Source: Pandoraea iniqua
Lineage (GTDB): Bacteria; Pseudomonadota; Gammaproteobacteria; Burkholderiales; Burkholderiaceae
Assembly: GCF_902459685.1 (NCBI RefSeq)
Contig: NZ_CABPSF010000001.1
Location: 1-64,000, forward strand
Direction of reading: 5' to 3'
DNA: 64,000 nucleotides
Positions 41,621-52,712 of this stretch are shown piece after piece (positions within the stretch are counted from its first letter, which is position 1; each line of letters starts with the position of its first letter). Below the pieces are notes generated by a model. The model made no database searches. It was not told where the DNA came from and saw only the letters and a list, made by a program, of their open reading frames with translations. Both the position numbers and the translations under genes were made by a program.

Positions 41621-42400
41621 TCACCCGTGGGCTCCCTGCAATTCGCTGTCCGCGGTGCCCATATAGGCTTCCATCACTTGCGGATTCTTCGAGACTTCGT
41701 GATACGGCCCTTCGGCGAGCACCTCACCGCGTTGCAGCACGGTGATGGTGTCGGAGATGCCGGCCACCACGTTCATGTTGTGTTCGACCATCAGAATCGT
41801 GCGGCCGACCGACACCTTCTTGATGAGTGCCGTCACGCGATCCACGTCTTCGTGACCCATGCCTTGCGTGGGTTCATCGAGCAACATTAGTTCGGGTTCC
41901 ATAGCAAGTGTGGTGGCGATCTCCAACGCACGCTTGCGGCCGTAGGGCAACTCGACGGTGAGGGTGTGAGCGAATTCGGTGAGTCCGACTTCGGCGAGCA
42001 GTTCCATGGCTCGCGCATCGAGCTGATGCAGCGACGCGCTACTGCGCCAGAAGTGGAATGCGGTGCCGAGGTTGCGTTGCAGGCCGATGCGCACGTTCTC
42101 CAGCACCGACAGGTGCGGGAACACGGCAGAGATCTGGAACGAGCGGATGATGCCGCGCCGTGCGATCTGTGCGGGCGCTTCGCGCGTGATGTCTTCGCCG
42201 TTGAACGTGATGGTGCCGGCGCTCGGCACGAGGAATTTGGTGAGCAGGTTGAAGCAGGTCGTCTTGCCCGCGCCATTCGGCCCGATGAGTGCGTGAATGG
42301 TGCCGCGCGCAACGCGCAGGTCGACCCCGTTCACGGCGGTGAAGCCACGAAACTCTTTGGTGAGTCCGCGGGTTTCGAGAATGTAATCGTTGTTCGCCAT
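41621..42400 (-). CDS. livG: Branched-chain-type ABC transporter ATP-binding protein (LivG-like), second system
   Basis: ATPase of 259 residues. The start at 42400 is supported by AGGAGA and begins MANNDYILETRGLTKEFRGF; a longer frame to 42469 is rejected. Walker A is GPNGAGKTT, the signature loop is LPYGRKRALEIATTL and Walker B LMLLDEPTQGM. It heads the livG-livF-receptor-livH-livM cluster, read left. The partner ATPase carries an unusual Walker A, so this subunit may supply the main ATPase activity. Confidence 0.94.
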   Translation of the reverse strand: MANNDYILETRGLTKEFRGFTAVNGVDLRVARGTIHALIGPNGAGKTTCFNLLTKFLVPSAGTITFNGEDITREAPAQIARRGIIRSFQISAVFPHLSVLENVRIGLQRNLGTAFHFWRSSASLHQLDARAMELLAEVGLTEFAHTLTVELPYGRKRALEIATTLAMEPELMLLDEPTQGMGHEDVDRVTALIKKVSVGRTILMVEHNMNVVAGISDTITVLQRGEVLAEGPYHEVSKNPQVMEAYMGTADSELQGAHG

Positions 42401-42937
42401 GTCTCCTGCCACATTCCTGGTTGGCGGTGTGAGGCGATTGGTTGGCCCCGGCACCATCGTCTGTGACAACCGCGAGGCACTCGGGTGACGCTGTCATTTG
42501 CGTCGCCCGCCGAATCTCTCGCGTCCCTCGCGTCGCGCCGAATTCTTGGTTCGGTCGCACATAGGGAAACGTTATTGTGGGCGGATTGCTGCAACGCGAT
42601 CATTGGGATTTGCACTAGGCCTCGCACCACCTGAAACACGCATGTCTGCACGTGTTGCAGACCACTCGGTAACAATGCGCAAGCACCTCTCCCGGCCTTG
42701 TGGCATAAGGCTTTTGCGGCACACGCAAATGCAGGTGCGATAGCTAAAGTCGATGAGCGCGCAGCGGGGTGCGCGACCAACATTAGGTATTACTACGTAA
42801 GTTTTGGCGGCGAGTCTGGAAATCCGGAAAGCCGCGCACGCGCTGCGCCCCAGCCAATTCATCGGAATTTCACCAAACTTAGACGGCGCCGTTCATGACA
42901 GCATCGAGTGCTTCTCCGACGATGCCTGACCAGCCCC
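42401..42937. promoter_or_regulatory. Divergent intergenic region with inverted repeat
   Basis: This 537 bp region separates the second Liv operon (minus) from an MFS gene (plus) and must hold both promoters. No coding sequence is convincing. A perfect inverted repeat GTCTGCA-CGTGT-TGCAGAC lies at 42644-42662 and is an operator candidate. The half nearer the MFS gene is lower in G and C than the flanking genes. Confidence 0.4.
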
Positions 42938-44122
42938 ATGCGCCGAATCGAAATCCTGATCCTCATCAATGCGCTCACGGCGCTCAGCGCACTGCTCGTG
43001 GATGTCATGCTGCCGTCGTTTGAGGCGATGGCGCGAGCCTACCGCACAGATATCGACGCTATGACGGCCATCGTGGGCTATGTCCTCATTTCGTCTGCGG
43101 TACTGCCGCTCGTTGCCGGCCCTGTCTCGGACCGGTTTGGCCGGCGCAATACCCTCATCGCCGGTCTTGCCGTTGCGCTCGTGGGTGCGGTTGGGGGTGC
43201 ATGGGCACCCAGCTATGCGTGGCATGTGGCGGCGCGCCTGCTTCAGGCCGGCGGATGTTCGGCATTCGTGCTGTCGCAAGCCATTCTTCAGGACGCTTAT
43301 CCCGGTCACTCCGGTCTGCGTGTGCGCATCTTCACGCTCACGTTTAGTGGCATTTGCATCGCTGGTGCGCCACTACTCGGCGCTGCGTTGCAGGCGAGTG
43401 TCGATTGGCAAGCGAGCTTCTGGCTGTTTGCAGGAATGAGTGCTGCGACGTGCGCCCTCGCAGGCAAATGTCTGCCTGCGCATGCCACGCCTGCCACCCA
43501 TGCTGCTCACAGTCCGACGACATACGTACGGCGCTATCAGCAGATCGTCACCCACCGAGTTTTCCTGAAGTACAGCGTGACCGGCGCAATGGCCTTTTCG
43601 TGCCACGTTGCCTTCGTGATCTTGTCACCGACGCTGTTTTTGGATCAGTTCGGTTATTCGATCGACGAATATGCTTACGTGCTTCTCTTCTATGGGCTCG
43701 TCAATGTCGCGTGTGGAATCGTCGCATCGCGATTGACGCGGTATATCGATATCCACCGGCAAATTCGCGTGGGCACCCAACTGTTCGCCTTCGCGGGCGC
43801 GTTGATGGTCCTCCTTGGCGTCGCCGCCACACCTCATGTCGCGACGATCCTGTGTCCCATGCTCTTCGTCTCGCTCGCCATGAGCCTGATCCGCCCCGCA
43901 ACCGCCACGCTAGCGATGGCGTTATTCGAAACGCATGCCGGAACCGCAGCCGCAGTCATGGGCGCCATGCGCTTTCTCGTCGCGGGAGCGTTGGGCGTCG
44001 TCACGTCGATGATTCCGCTTTCGAAGATCGACGTGATGACGCTGCTGATCCCCGCGTGCGCTGTCACCGCCCTGCTTTGCGCGCCGCGCGAATCATGTCG
44101 CTCGCGCGTTCGGCAATCATGA
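42938..44122 (+). CDS. MFS transporter, Bcr/CflA-like
   Basis: Inner-membrane efflux carrier of 394 residues from the ATG at 42938 (MRRIEILILINALTALSALL); an in-frame GTG ten codons earlier is possible. MFS motif A variant GPVSDRFGRRNTLIAGLAVA follows TM2, and the LPSFEAMARAY segment fits the drug:H+ antiporter-1 group. Base composition and codon use seem less GC-extreme than neighbours, hinting at later acquisition. Its 3' end overlaps the oppositely directed GMC oxidoreductase gene by 59 bp. Substrate unknown. Confidence 0.85.
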   Translation: MRRIEILILINALTALSALLVDVMLPSFEAMARAYRTDIDAMTAIVGYVLISSAVLPLVAGPVSDRFGRRNTLIAGLAVALVGAVGGAWAPSYAWHVAARLLQAGGCSAFVLSQAILQDAYPGHSGLRVRIFTLTFSGICIAGAPLLGAALQASVDWQASFWLFAGMSAATCALAGKCLPAHATPATHAAHSPTTYVRRYQQIVTHRVFLKYSVTGAMAFSCHVAFVILSPTLFLDQFGYSIDEYAYVLLFYGLVNVACGIVASRLTRYIDIHRQIRVGTQLFAFAGALMVLLGVAATPHVATILCPMLFVSLAMSLIRPATATLAMALFETHAGTAAAVMGAMRFLVAGALGVVTSMIPLSKIDVMTLLIPACAVTALLCAPRESCRSRVRQS

Positions 44123-45698
44123 TCGTCGGCGAATTGGTGTTACCTGAGGTGATCACCGGCATGACGGAGGCATCCACCACGCGCAGGTTCTGCACGCCGC
44201 GCACGCGAAGTTCGGCATCGACCACCGCGTTGCGATCGTCGGCGCGTCCCATGCGGCAGGTGCCTACCGGATGGAAGATCGTTGTGCCGATATCCCCTGC
44301 GGCGCGCTTCAGATCCTCATCGCTCTGATACGACGGCCCCGGCAGATACTCGCGCGGCTCGTAGCGCGCAAACGCCGGCGCGCCCACGATGCGACGTGTG
44401 AGCTTGATGGCATCGGCGGCCACCGCAAGGTCGGCTTCCGTCGACAAGTAGTGTGGTGCGATGGCCGGTGCCACGCGCGCGTCGGGCGACGTCAAATGCA
44501 CGTTGCCGCGCGACGTCGGCCGCAGGTTGCACACCGACGCCGTGAACGCGTTGAACTTGTGCAGCGGCTCGCCGAACTTGTCGAGCGAGAGCGGCTGCAC
44601 GTGATATTCGAGATCGGGCCTTGCAACGTCTTCGCGGCTCTTCGCAAACGCGCCCAGTTGCGACGGCGCCATGCTCATCGGCCCGCGCTGCGCGAACGCA
44701 TACTGCATGCCGATCTTGAGCTTGCCCCACAGACTGTTCGCGGTGAGATTGAGTGTCGTGACGCCGCGCAGCTTGTACACCGTGCGCAGTTGCAGATGGT
44801 CCTGCAAGTTCTCGCCGACACCGGGCAGATCGGACACCACGTCGATACCGAAACCCCGTAGACGCTCGCCATCGCCAATGCCCGATACCTCGAGCAGATG
44901 CGGCGAATTCACCGCGCCCGCCGCGAGAATGACTTCGGCACGCGCGAGCGCCGTGTAGTCGTCATTGCCGCCGCGATACGCTACGCCCGTGCAACGCGTG
45001 CCCTCGAACAACAACTTGCTCACGCTCGCGCCCGTAATCACCGTCAGATTCGGTCGCTCGCTGGCCGGGCGCAGAAACCCCTTCGCCGCACTCCAGCGCA
45101 CACCGCGCCGCTGATTCACTTCGAAGTAGCCGATACCGAAGTTATCGCCGCGATTGAAGTCGTCGGTTTTGGGAATGCCCATTTGCTCGGCGGCATCGGC
45201 GAAGGAATCGAGCACACGCCACGACAAGCGTTGCTTCTCGACGCGCCATTCACCGCCGCTGCCGTGAAATTCCGAGCCGCCCTTGTAGTGATCTTCGCTG
45301 CGCTTGAACAGCGGCAGCACGTTGTCCCAGCGCCAGCCATCGTCGCCGGTCGCGTCGGCCCACACGTCGTAATCTTCGCGCTGACCGCGCATGTAGATCA
45401 TGCCGTTGATCGACGAACTGCCGCCCAGCACCCGGCCGCGTGGATACGCGAGCGAGCGGCCATTCAGGCCCGCTTCGGGTTGCGTGCGATAGAGCCAGTC
45501 GGTGCGCGGATTGCCGATGCAATACAGATAGCCGACGGGAATGTGAATCCAGTGATAGTCGTCCTTGCCGCCCGCTTCGAGCAGCAGCACGTTGACGTCA
45601 CGGTCCTGCGTCAGACGATTGGCCAACACGCAGCCGGCCGATCCTGCCCCCACGATCACGTAATCGAAGGTCTCTTCCTTTGCTGCCTGCTTGCTCAT
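44064..45698 (-). CDS. GMC-family FAD-dependent oxidoreductase (choline dehydrogenase-like)
   Basis: Flavoprotein that oxidises an alcohol to an aldehyde and passes electrons to the respiratory chain or a soluble acceptor. The 544-residue protein has the FAD dinucleotide motif GAGSAG at 17-22, GMC signature 1 GRVLGGSSSINGMIYMRG, signature 2 GAVNSPHLLEVSGIG, and the C-terminal catalytic-histidine region HPVGTCRMG. Relatives act on choline, alkan-1-ols or polyethylene glycol; the substrate here is not clear. No betaine genes lie beside it. It is followed at 165 bp by an aldehyde dehydrogenase gene on the same strand, which could handle the product. Confidence 0.92.
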   Translation of the reverse strand: MSKQAAKEETFDYVIVGAGSAGCVLANRLTQDRDVNVLLLEAGGKDDYHWIHIPVGYLYCIGNPRTDWLYRTQPEAGLNGRSLAYPRGRVLGGSSSINGMIYMRGQREDYDVWADATGDDGWRWDNVLPLFKRSEDHYKGGSEFHGSGGEWRVEKQRLSWRVLDSFADAAEQMGIPKTDDFNRGDNFGIGYFEVNQRRGVRWSAAKGFLRPASERPNLTVITGASVSKLLFEGTRCTGVAYRGGNDDYTALARAEVILAAGAVNSPHLLEVSGIGDGERLRGFGIDVVSDLPGVGENLQDHLQLRTVYKLRGVTTLNLTANSLWGKLKIGMQYAFAQRGPMSMAPSQLGAFAKSREDVARPDLEYHVQPLSLDKFGEPLHKFNAFTASVCNLRPTSRGNVHLTSPDARVAPAIAPHYLSTEADLAVAADAIKLTRRIVGAPAFARYEPREYLPGPSYQSDEDLKRAAGDIGTTIFHPVGTCRMGRADDRNAVVDAELRVRGVQNLRVVDASVMPVITSGNTNSPTIMIAERASDMIRAARKAGR

Positions 45699-45862
45699 TC
45701 CCGCCTGTCTCCGTCGATGGCGCAGCGTTCGCCAGATAGCGACGCCGGCTCTGGTGCGGCGCCCGAGTGTGGTGGACTGCCGCCACCACCATCGGGTTCA
45801 TTTTTATCGTGTCGTGTGACGCAGTCTATCCCGTCGCGCTTATCGTCACGCTTCCCGTCACG

Positions 45863-47371
<1,509 letters not shown>

Positions 47372-47519
47372 GTTGGGTTTCCCTGAATTCGGTCTCTGCG
47401 TGGAATGGCAAGATGGCGTCAGTCAGCGTCGTGCCGCACCGCAACACAACGCTATTCGCCAAAGTGATTGCCTAGCGTACTGCCGGACGGCGGTGCGATC
47501 CAATGAGAAATTATGAAAA

Positions 47520-47544
47520 GCAATATAAGATGCCCTTATATTGC
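47520..47544. promoter_or_regulatory. LysR-type operator candidate between mmsA and its divergent regulator
   Basis: Perfect inverted repeat GCAATATAAG-ATGCC-CTTATATTGC; it contains a T-N11-A core with ATA half-sites typical of LysR regulators, lies 65 bp upstream of the regulator start and about 150 bp upstream of mmsA. Confidence 0.7.
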
Positions 47545-47609
47545 GGGGCATGAAGCGACGGATTTCTGCGCGTTGCTGCCCCGTTGCCACAGGCTCTGAC
47601 CACCGTCGC

Positions 47610-48485
47610 ATGGAACTCGCCCATCTTCGCGCCTTCGTCGCCATCGCCCATGAGGGCAACCTCACACGTGCCGCACAGCGCCTGCATCTCACGCAGCCAG
47701 CGGTCAGCCTGCAAGTCAAAGCCCTTCAGGAAGCCCTGCGCCTCACGCTCTTCACGCGCACCGCGCAGGGGCTCGCGCTCACGCGCGACGGGCAGGCGCT
47801 GCTACCGCTCGCCGAACGCATGCTGGCCGCGCTGGCCGATCTGCAACAGGCCGCCGGCGCACTGCGCGAGACGGTGCGCGGCCGCTTGCGCATCGGCACG
47901 ATCCTCGATCCGGAATTCACGCGGCTGGGCGCCTTTCTCAAGCGTCTGGTCGAGTCGTACCCCCAGATCGAAACGGCGCTGCGCCACGGTATGTCCGGCT
48001 CGGTGCTGCAACAGATTGCTCGTGGCGAGTTGGATGTCGGCTTCTATCTGGGGCGTCCCGAGGGCGATCGCTTTCACACCATTACCCTCACACCGTTCTC
48101 CTATCAGGTGCTCGCCCCGGCGGGCTGGCGCGAGCGCGTGGCCCGGCGCGGCTGGCGCGAGCTGGCCGCCCTGCCGTGGATCTGGACGCCGCCCGAATCG
48201 GCCCACAACCGCCTGTTGTCGGCGCTGTTCGGTGCACTCGACGTCTCGCCGGTGAAGGTCGCCGAGGTCGATCAGGAGCCGTCGATGCTCGATCTGGTGA
48301 AATCCGGCATCGGCCTGTCGCTCATGCGCGACTCGATTGCGCTGCGCGAAGCCCGTGCCCACGGGCTGGTCATTGCCGACGGCGTGGCCGTGCCCACCGA
48401 ACTCACCTTCGTCACGCTGGCCGCCCGCCGGGAGGAACCCGCCATTGCCGCCGCGCTGCAACTGGTCGCGGCGGTCTGGGCGTGA
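47610..48485 (+). CDS. LysR-family transcriptional regulator
   Basis: DNA-binding regulator of 291 residues starting MELAHLRAFVAIAHEGNLTR; a longer frame from 47541 overlaps the operator palindrome and is rejected. The N-terminal helix-turn-helix (residues about 1-60, RAAQRLHLTQPAVSLQVKAL) and the C-terminal effector-binding domain are complete. Divergent position and a shared palindrome suggest it controls mmsA and itself. Effector unknown. Confidence 0.92.
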   Translation: MELAHLRAFVAIAHEGNLTRAAQRLHLTQPAVSLQVKALQEALRLTLFTRTAQGLALTRDGQALLPLAERMLAALADLQQAAGALRETVRGRLRIGTILDPEFTRLGAFLKRLVESYPQIETALRHGMSGSVLQQIARGELDVGFYLGRPEGDRFHTITLTPFSYQVLAPAGWRERVARRGWRELAALPWIWTPPESAHNRLLSALFGALDVSPVKVAEVDQEPSMLDLVKSGIGLSLMRDSIALREARAHGLVIADGVAVPTELTFVTLAARREEPAIAAALQLVAAVWA

Positions 48486-48745
48486 CAGAATACCGGCGGC
48501 GCAGAAAATGGCCGGACAGCGGCTGAAAGGTGGCTGCAATAACGGCCGAATCACCACCCGACGTGGCATCAGAGCCCGCAAAAGCCGCCACCCGAACACG
48601 CGAGGCCCCCGCAATTCATTCCCATGACACGGTTTTCCACCGGGATGCCTGTCATGTCGAATCGTCATTGAAGTTCTACAATTCAGAGTCCGCCCCCACC
48701 CAATTGCATGGGGCAGACGCTTGTCTCTCTACAAGGATGTTGATC

Positions 48746-50134
48746 ATGTCTGTGAGAATGGAACGCGATACTTTCGGCGAAATTGCAGTGCCTGCCGATC
48801 GTCTTTGGGGTGCGCAAACGCAGCGTTCGCTGCAAAACTTTAAGATTTCCTCGGAAAAGATGCCGCGCGAACTCGTGCGCGCACTGGCTCGTGTCAAGCG
48901 CGCCGCCGCCGAAGTCAACAAGGGTCTGGGCGTGCTCGACGCCAAGAAGGCCGATGCCATCATCAAGGCCGCCGACGAAGTCGTCGCCGGTCAGCATGAC
49001 GACGAATTCCCGCTGGCCGTGTGGCAGACCGGCTCGGGCACGCAGTCGAACATGAATATGAATGAAGTGCTCGCCAACCGTGCCAGCGAACTGCTCGGCG
49101 GCGTGCGCGGCGAAGAGCGTCTCGTGCACCCCAACGACGACGTGAACAAGGGCCAGTCGTCGAACGACGTGTTCCCGACAGCCATGAGCGTGGCCGCCCT
49201 CGACGCGCTGATCAACCACCTCAAGCCGAGCGTCGGCCAACTGCGCGACACGCTCGCTGCGAAGGCCCACGCGTACGACAACATCGTCAAGATCGGCCGC
49301 ACCCACCTGCAAGACGCCACGCCGCTCACGCTGGGTCAGGAAATCTCGGGCTGGGTCGCGCAGATCGATCACGGCCTGAAGCACGTCGACGACGCCCTGC
49401 CCCACGTGGCAGAGCTCGCACTCGGCGGCACCGCCGTGGGCACCGGCCTGAACGCCCACCCGGAATTCGCGCAGAAAGTGGCGGAAGCGCTCGCCCGCGA
49501 CACCGGCCTGCCGTTCGTCACCGCCCCGAACAAGTTCGAAGCGCTCGCCGCCAACGACGCCATCGTCAATGCGCACGGCACGTTGAAGACGCTCGCCGCC
49601 AGCCTGATGAAGATTGCCAACGACGTGCGCTGGCTCGCCAGCGGCCCGCGCTGCGGCATCGGCGAATTGCAGATTCCGGAAAACGAACCGGGCAGCTCGA
49701 TCATGCCGGGCAAGGTCAACCCGACCCAATGCGAAGCGATGACCATGCTCTGCTGTCAGGTGCTGGGCAACGACGTGGCGATCAACATCGGCGGCTCGAT
49801 GGGCAACTTCGAGCTGAACGTGTTCAAGCCGATGCTCATCCACAACTTCCTGCAAAGCGTGCGCGTGCTGGCCGACGGCTCGGTGAGCTTCAACGATAAC
49901 TGCGCCATCGGCATCGAGCCGAACCGCGCCCGCATCGGCAACCTGCTCGAAGAGTCGCTCATGCTGGTGACGGCACTCAACCCGCACATCGGCTACGACA
50001 AGGCAGCCGCCATCGCCAAGAAGGCGCACAAGGAAGGCACCACGCTCAAGGCAGCGGCGCTGGCACTGGGCCACGTCACGTCCGAGCAGTTCGACGCCTG
50101 GGTGCGCGCGGAGCAAATGGTCGGCAAGCGCTAA
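48746..50134 (+). CDS. fumC: Class II fumarate hydratase FumC
   Basis: Iron-independent fumarase of the tricarboxylic acid cycle, cytosolic homotetramer. The start at 48746 ([20 protein letters not shown]) has AAGGA eight bases upstream and gives 462 residues, near E. coli FumC (467); the long 5' frame to 48530 is not conserved. The fumarase/aspartase signature [16 protein letters not shown] and the active-site histidine segment [16 protein letters not shown] are intact. It stands alone between two LysR genes on the plus strand. Confidence 0.97.
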   Translation: MSVRMERDTFGEIAVPADRLWGAQTQRSLQNFKISSEKMPRELVRALARVKRAAAEVNKGLGVLDAKKADAIIKAADEVVAGQHDDEFPLAVWQTGSGTQSNMNMNEVLANRASELLGGVRGEERLVHPNDDVNKGQSSNDVFPTAMSVAALDALINHLKPSVGQLRDTLAAKAHAYDNIVKIGRTHLQDATPLTLGQEISGWVAQIDHGLKHVDDALPHVAELALGGTAVGTGLNAHPEFAQKVAEALARDTGLPFVTAPNKFEALAANDAIVNAHGTLKTLAASLMKIANDVRWLASGPRCGIGELQIPENEPGSSIMPGKVNPTQCEAMTMLCCQVLGNDVAINIGGSMGNFELNVFKPMLIHNFLQSVRVLADGSVSFNDNCAIGIEPNRARIGNLLEESLMLVTALNPHIGYDKAAAIAKKAHKEGTTLKAAALALGHVTSEQFDAWVRAEQMVGKR

Positions 50135-50187
50135 GCATCACGCTGATTAAGCTGCCACCTTAACGCTCACAGGAGACCCCGCCGCGC

Positions 50188-51090
50188 ATGCCCATCTCGC
50201 CGTTGCCGCCACTGCACTGTCTCGTCGCGTTCGACGCTGCCGTGCGGCACGCGAGCTTCACCCGCGCGGCGGCGGAGCTCAATCTCACGCAAAGCGCGGT
50301 CAGCCGTCAGATCGCGCAGCTTGAAGAGTTTCTCGGCCGCACCCTCTTTACGCGCGAACATCGCACGCTGCGCCTCACCGTCGCAGGCCAGCGCTACGCT
50401 GAGCAGATTCAACGCCTGCTCAACGAATGTGCCGAGGCCACCGCCGACCTGATGAAGCGTCGCGGCGACCTTGAACTGACCGTCGCCTGCTCATCCGGTG
50501 TCGCCGTGTTGTGGATGACGCCGCAACTCATGCGCTTTCGCGCGGCCCACCCCGACGTCAAGATTCGCGTGATCGTCAAAGACGGCCTCACCTCGCTCTC
50601 GGCGTCGGAGTTCGACCTCGGTGTCTATTACGTGCGAAACGATCTGCCGCCCGACTTCGCGGGCCGGCGGCTCTTCGACGAAGAAGTCTTTCCCGTCTGC
50701 TCCCCCGCCTATCTCGACGGCCGCACGCTCAAACCCGCCGATCTCGTCAACGAAACGCTGCTCTTCATCGAAGACGGTCAGCGCAAGTGGATGTCGTGGC
50801 AAGACTGGTTCGAGCTGCAAGGCGTGAGCGCGCCCAAGTCGCCGCGCATGGTCAGCGCCAATTACTACCCGCTGCTCGTGCAGATGGCCATCGAAGGCGG
50901 CGGGCTGGTGATGGGCTGGCGTCATATGATCGACCCCTGCCTTGAGGCGGGTCTGCTCGTCCCGGCGTGCGACGCGCGCGCAAGTCTGGGCGGCGGCTAC
51001 TATCTCGTGTGGCCTGCCGAGCGCCATGAGCATGCGGCGGCCCGAATTTTCCGTAATTGGATCTACTCACAAACCCGTTTGCCGTCATAG
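50188..51090 (+). CDS. LysR-family regulator, GcvA-like
   Basis: Regulator of 300 residues with helix-turn-helix FTRAAAELNLTQSAVSRQIAQLEEFLG and the GcvA-subfamily effector domain (TVACSSGVAVLWMTPQLMRFRAAHPDV). It is 53 bp after fumC on the same strand and upstream of an MHS transporter and an amidohydrolase, both also plus strand; it may regulate these. Effector unknown. Confidence 0.9.
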   Translation: MPISPLPPLHCLVAFDAAVRHASFTRAAAELNLTQSAVSRQIAQLEEFLGRTLFTREHRTLRLTVAGQRYAEQIQRLLNECAEATADLMKRRGDLELTVACSSGVAVLWMTPQLMRFRAAHPDVKIRVIVKDGLTSLSASEFDLGVYYVRNDLPPDFAGRRLFDEEVFPVCSPAYLDGRTLKPADLVNETLLFIEDGQRKWMSWQDWFELQGVSAPKSPRMVSANYYPLLVQMAIEGGGLVMGWRHMIDPCLEAGLLVPACDARASLGGGYYLVWPAERHEHAAARIFRNWIYSQTRLPS

Positions 51091-51305
51091 GGTTAGAGGC
51101 CATCTGACAAAGTTGCTATGCGCTGCACGCATGGCAACATGCGGAATTATCGTTTTTCCTGTCATTTTGTCTGACCTATGTTGTGGTTCATCCGCGCATG
51201 TTCGTGCCGTAGGGCGAACGTGATCCGACAAAAAAGCAGGCGTATTACCGGCATGACGTGACTTCTCGCACGCAACGGACGCCACCCATCCTCCGGGAGA
51301 CCCAG

Positions 51306-52595
51306 ATGCAGGCGACGTACGCAGTGCCTCAAGCCAACCTGGACCGCCAACGCCGTCACGCCATTGTGGCGACGGTGATCGGCAATGGTCTGGAATGGTT
51401 CGACTTCACCGTCTATAGCTTCTTCGCGGCGATTATCGCCAAGCAATTCTTCCCCACCGGCGACGACCTCTCGTCGTTCCTGCTGGCCGTGGCCACCTTC
51501 GGCGTGGGCTTCTTCATGCGCCCGGTCGGCGGCATCGTGCTCGGCGTGTATTCCGATCGCGTCGGCCGTAAGGCGGCCCTGTCGCTCACCATCCTGTTGA
51601 TGGCCGCCGGCACGGCGATGATCGGTCTCGCACCGACCTACGACCAGATCGGTCTGGCCGCGCCTGTGATCATCGTGCTCGCGCGTTTGCTGCAAGGCTT
51701 CTCGGCCGGCGGCGAAATGGGCGGCGCCACGGCGTTCCTCACCGAATACGCACCGGCGAACCAACGCGCCTATTACTCCGCATGGATTCAGTCGAGCATC
51801 GGTTTTGCCGTGCTGCTCGGCGCGGCGGTGGGCACGTTCGTGACGACGGAACTGGACAAGGCGTCGCTCGAATCGTGGGGCTGGCGTGTGCCGTTCATCG
51901 TGGGCATGTTGATCGGCCCGGTCGGCTTCTACATCCGTAGCAAGGTCGATGAGACGCCGACGTTCCAGCACGCCGAGAAGTCGAATACGCCGCTGCGCGA
52001 CGTGTTCTCGAAGTACCCGCGCGAAACGCTCGCAAGCTTCTCGATGGTCGTGCTGTGGACGATCTGCACCTACGTGCTGCTGTTCTACATGCCGACGTAT
52101 GCCCAACGCGTGCTGAAGTTGCCGGCCGCCAATGGCTTCACCGCCGGCATGGTGGGCGGCGCCATGATTCTGGTGTTCGCACCGGTTGTGGGACGTCTGG
52201 CAGACCGCTACGGCCGCCGTCCGTTCCTGTCGGGTTCGGCACTGCTGATTCTTTTGCTCGCATGGCCGATGTTCACGTATCTGAACGTGGCACCGGGTCT
52301 GCAATCGCTGCTGACGTTCCAGATCGTGTTCGGCCTGCTGATCGCTTGCTACACGGGCCCGATTCTCGCGGCATTCTCGGAGCTGTTCCCGCCGCAGGTG
52401 CTGTCGACCGGCCTGTCGGTGGCGTACAACTTCGCGGTCACGATCTTCGGCGGCTTCGCTGCGCTGATCATCACGTGGCTGATCGCCCGCACGGGCAGCA
52501 ACATGGCCCCGGCGATCTACGTGATCATCGCGGCGGCCATCAGCTTCGTGGGTACCCGCTTCGTCAAGCCGCTGCCGTACAAAAACAAGGCCTGA
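51306..52595 (+). CDS. MFS transporter, metabolite:H+ symporter (MHS) family
   Basis: Proton-coupled uptake carrier of 429 residues, with 12 predicted TM segments. The start at 51306 follows a CGGGAGA site. The N-terminal IGNGLEWFDFTVYSFFAAII segment and the motif YSDRVGRKAALSLTILLMA are characteristic of the MHS family (citrate, alpha-ketoglutarate, proline/betaine, shikimate carriers). It lies upstream of an amidohydrolase and is closed by its own terminator. The substrate may be the hydrolase substrate or product; inference only. Confidence 0.92.
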   Translation: MQATYAVPQANLDRQRRHAIVATVIGNGLEWFDFTVYSFFAAIIAKQFFPTGDDLSSFLLAVATFGVGFFMRPVGGIVLGVYSDRVGRKAALSLTILLMAAGTAMIGLAPTYDQIGLAAPVIIVLARLLQGFSAGGEMGGATAFLTEYAPANQRAYYSAWIQSSIGFAVLLGAAVGTFVTTELDKASLESWGWRVPFIVGMLIGPVGFYIRSKVDETPTFQHAEKSNTPLRDVFSKYPRETLASFSMVVLWTICTYVLLFYMPTYAQRVLKLPAANGFTAGMVGGAMILVFAPVVGRLADRYGRRPFLSGSALLILLLAWPMFTYLNVAPGLQSLLTFQIVFGLLIACYTGPILAAFSELFPPQVLSTGLSVAYNFAVTIFGGFAALIITWLIARTGSNMAPAIYVIIAAAISFVGTRFVKPLPYKNKA

Positions 52596-52606
52596 CCGTT
52601 TCATAG

Positions 52607-52636
52607 AAAAGGCGCGCCCTCACCGGCGCGCCTTTT
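52607..52636 (+). terminator. Rho-independent terminator after the MHS transporter
   Basis: AAAAGGCGCGCC-CTCACC-GGCGCGCCTTTT followed by a further T, 11 bp past the transporter stop. Confidence 0.9.
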
Positions 52637-52712
52637 TGTCATTTCGCTGAATTGCGCTGCAATTCGCTGCACCTCTGCACCAACACTCCAACAACGTCCA
52701 AGGAACTCCCCC

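Noticed and set aside
30231-42400. Possible duplication of one Liv operon to make the other
   Set aside because: Gene order, the permease-ATPase fusion and receptor sequences differ too much for a recent local duplication.
42701-42717. Sigma-54-like TGGCAT...TTTTGC upstream of the MFS gene
   Set aside because: The GG-to-GC spacing is two bases too long for a -24/-12 promoter.
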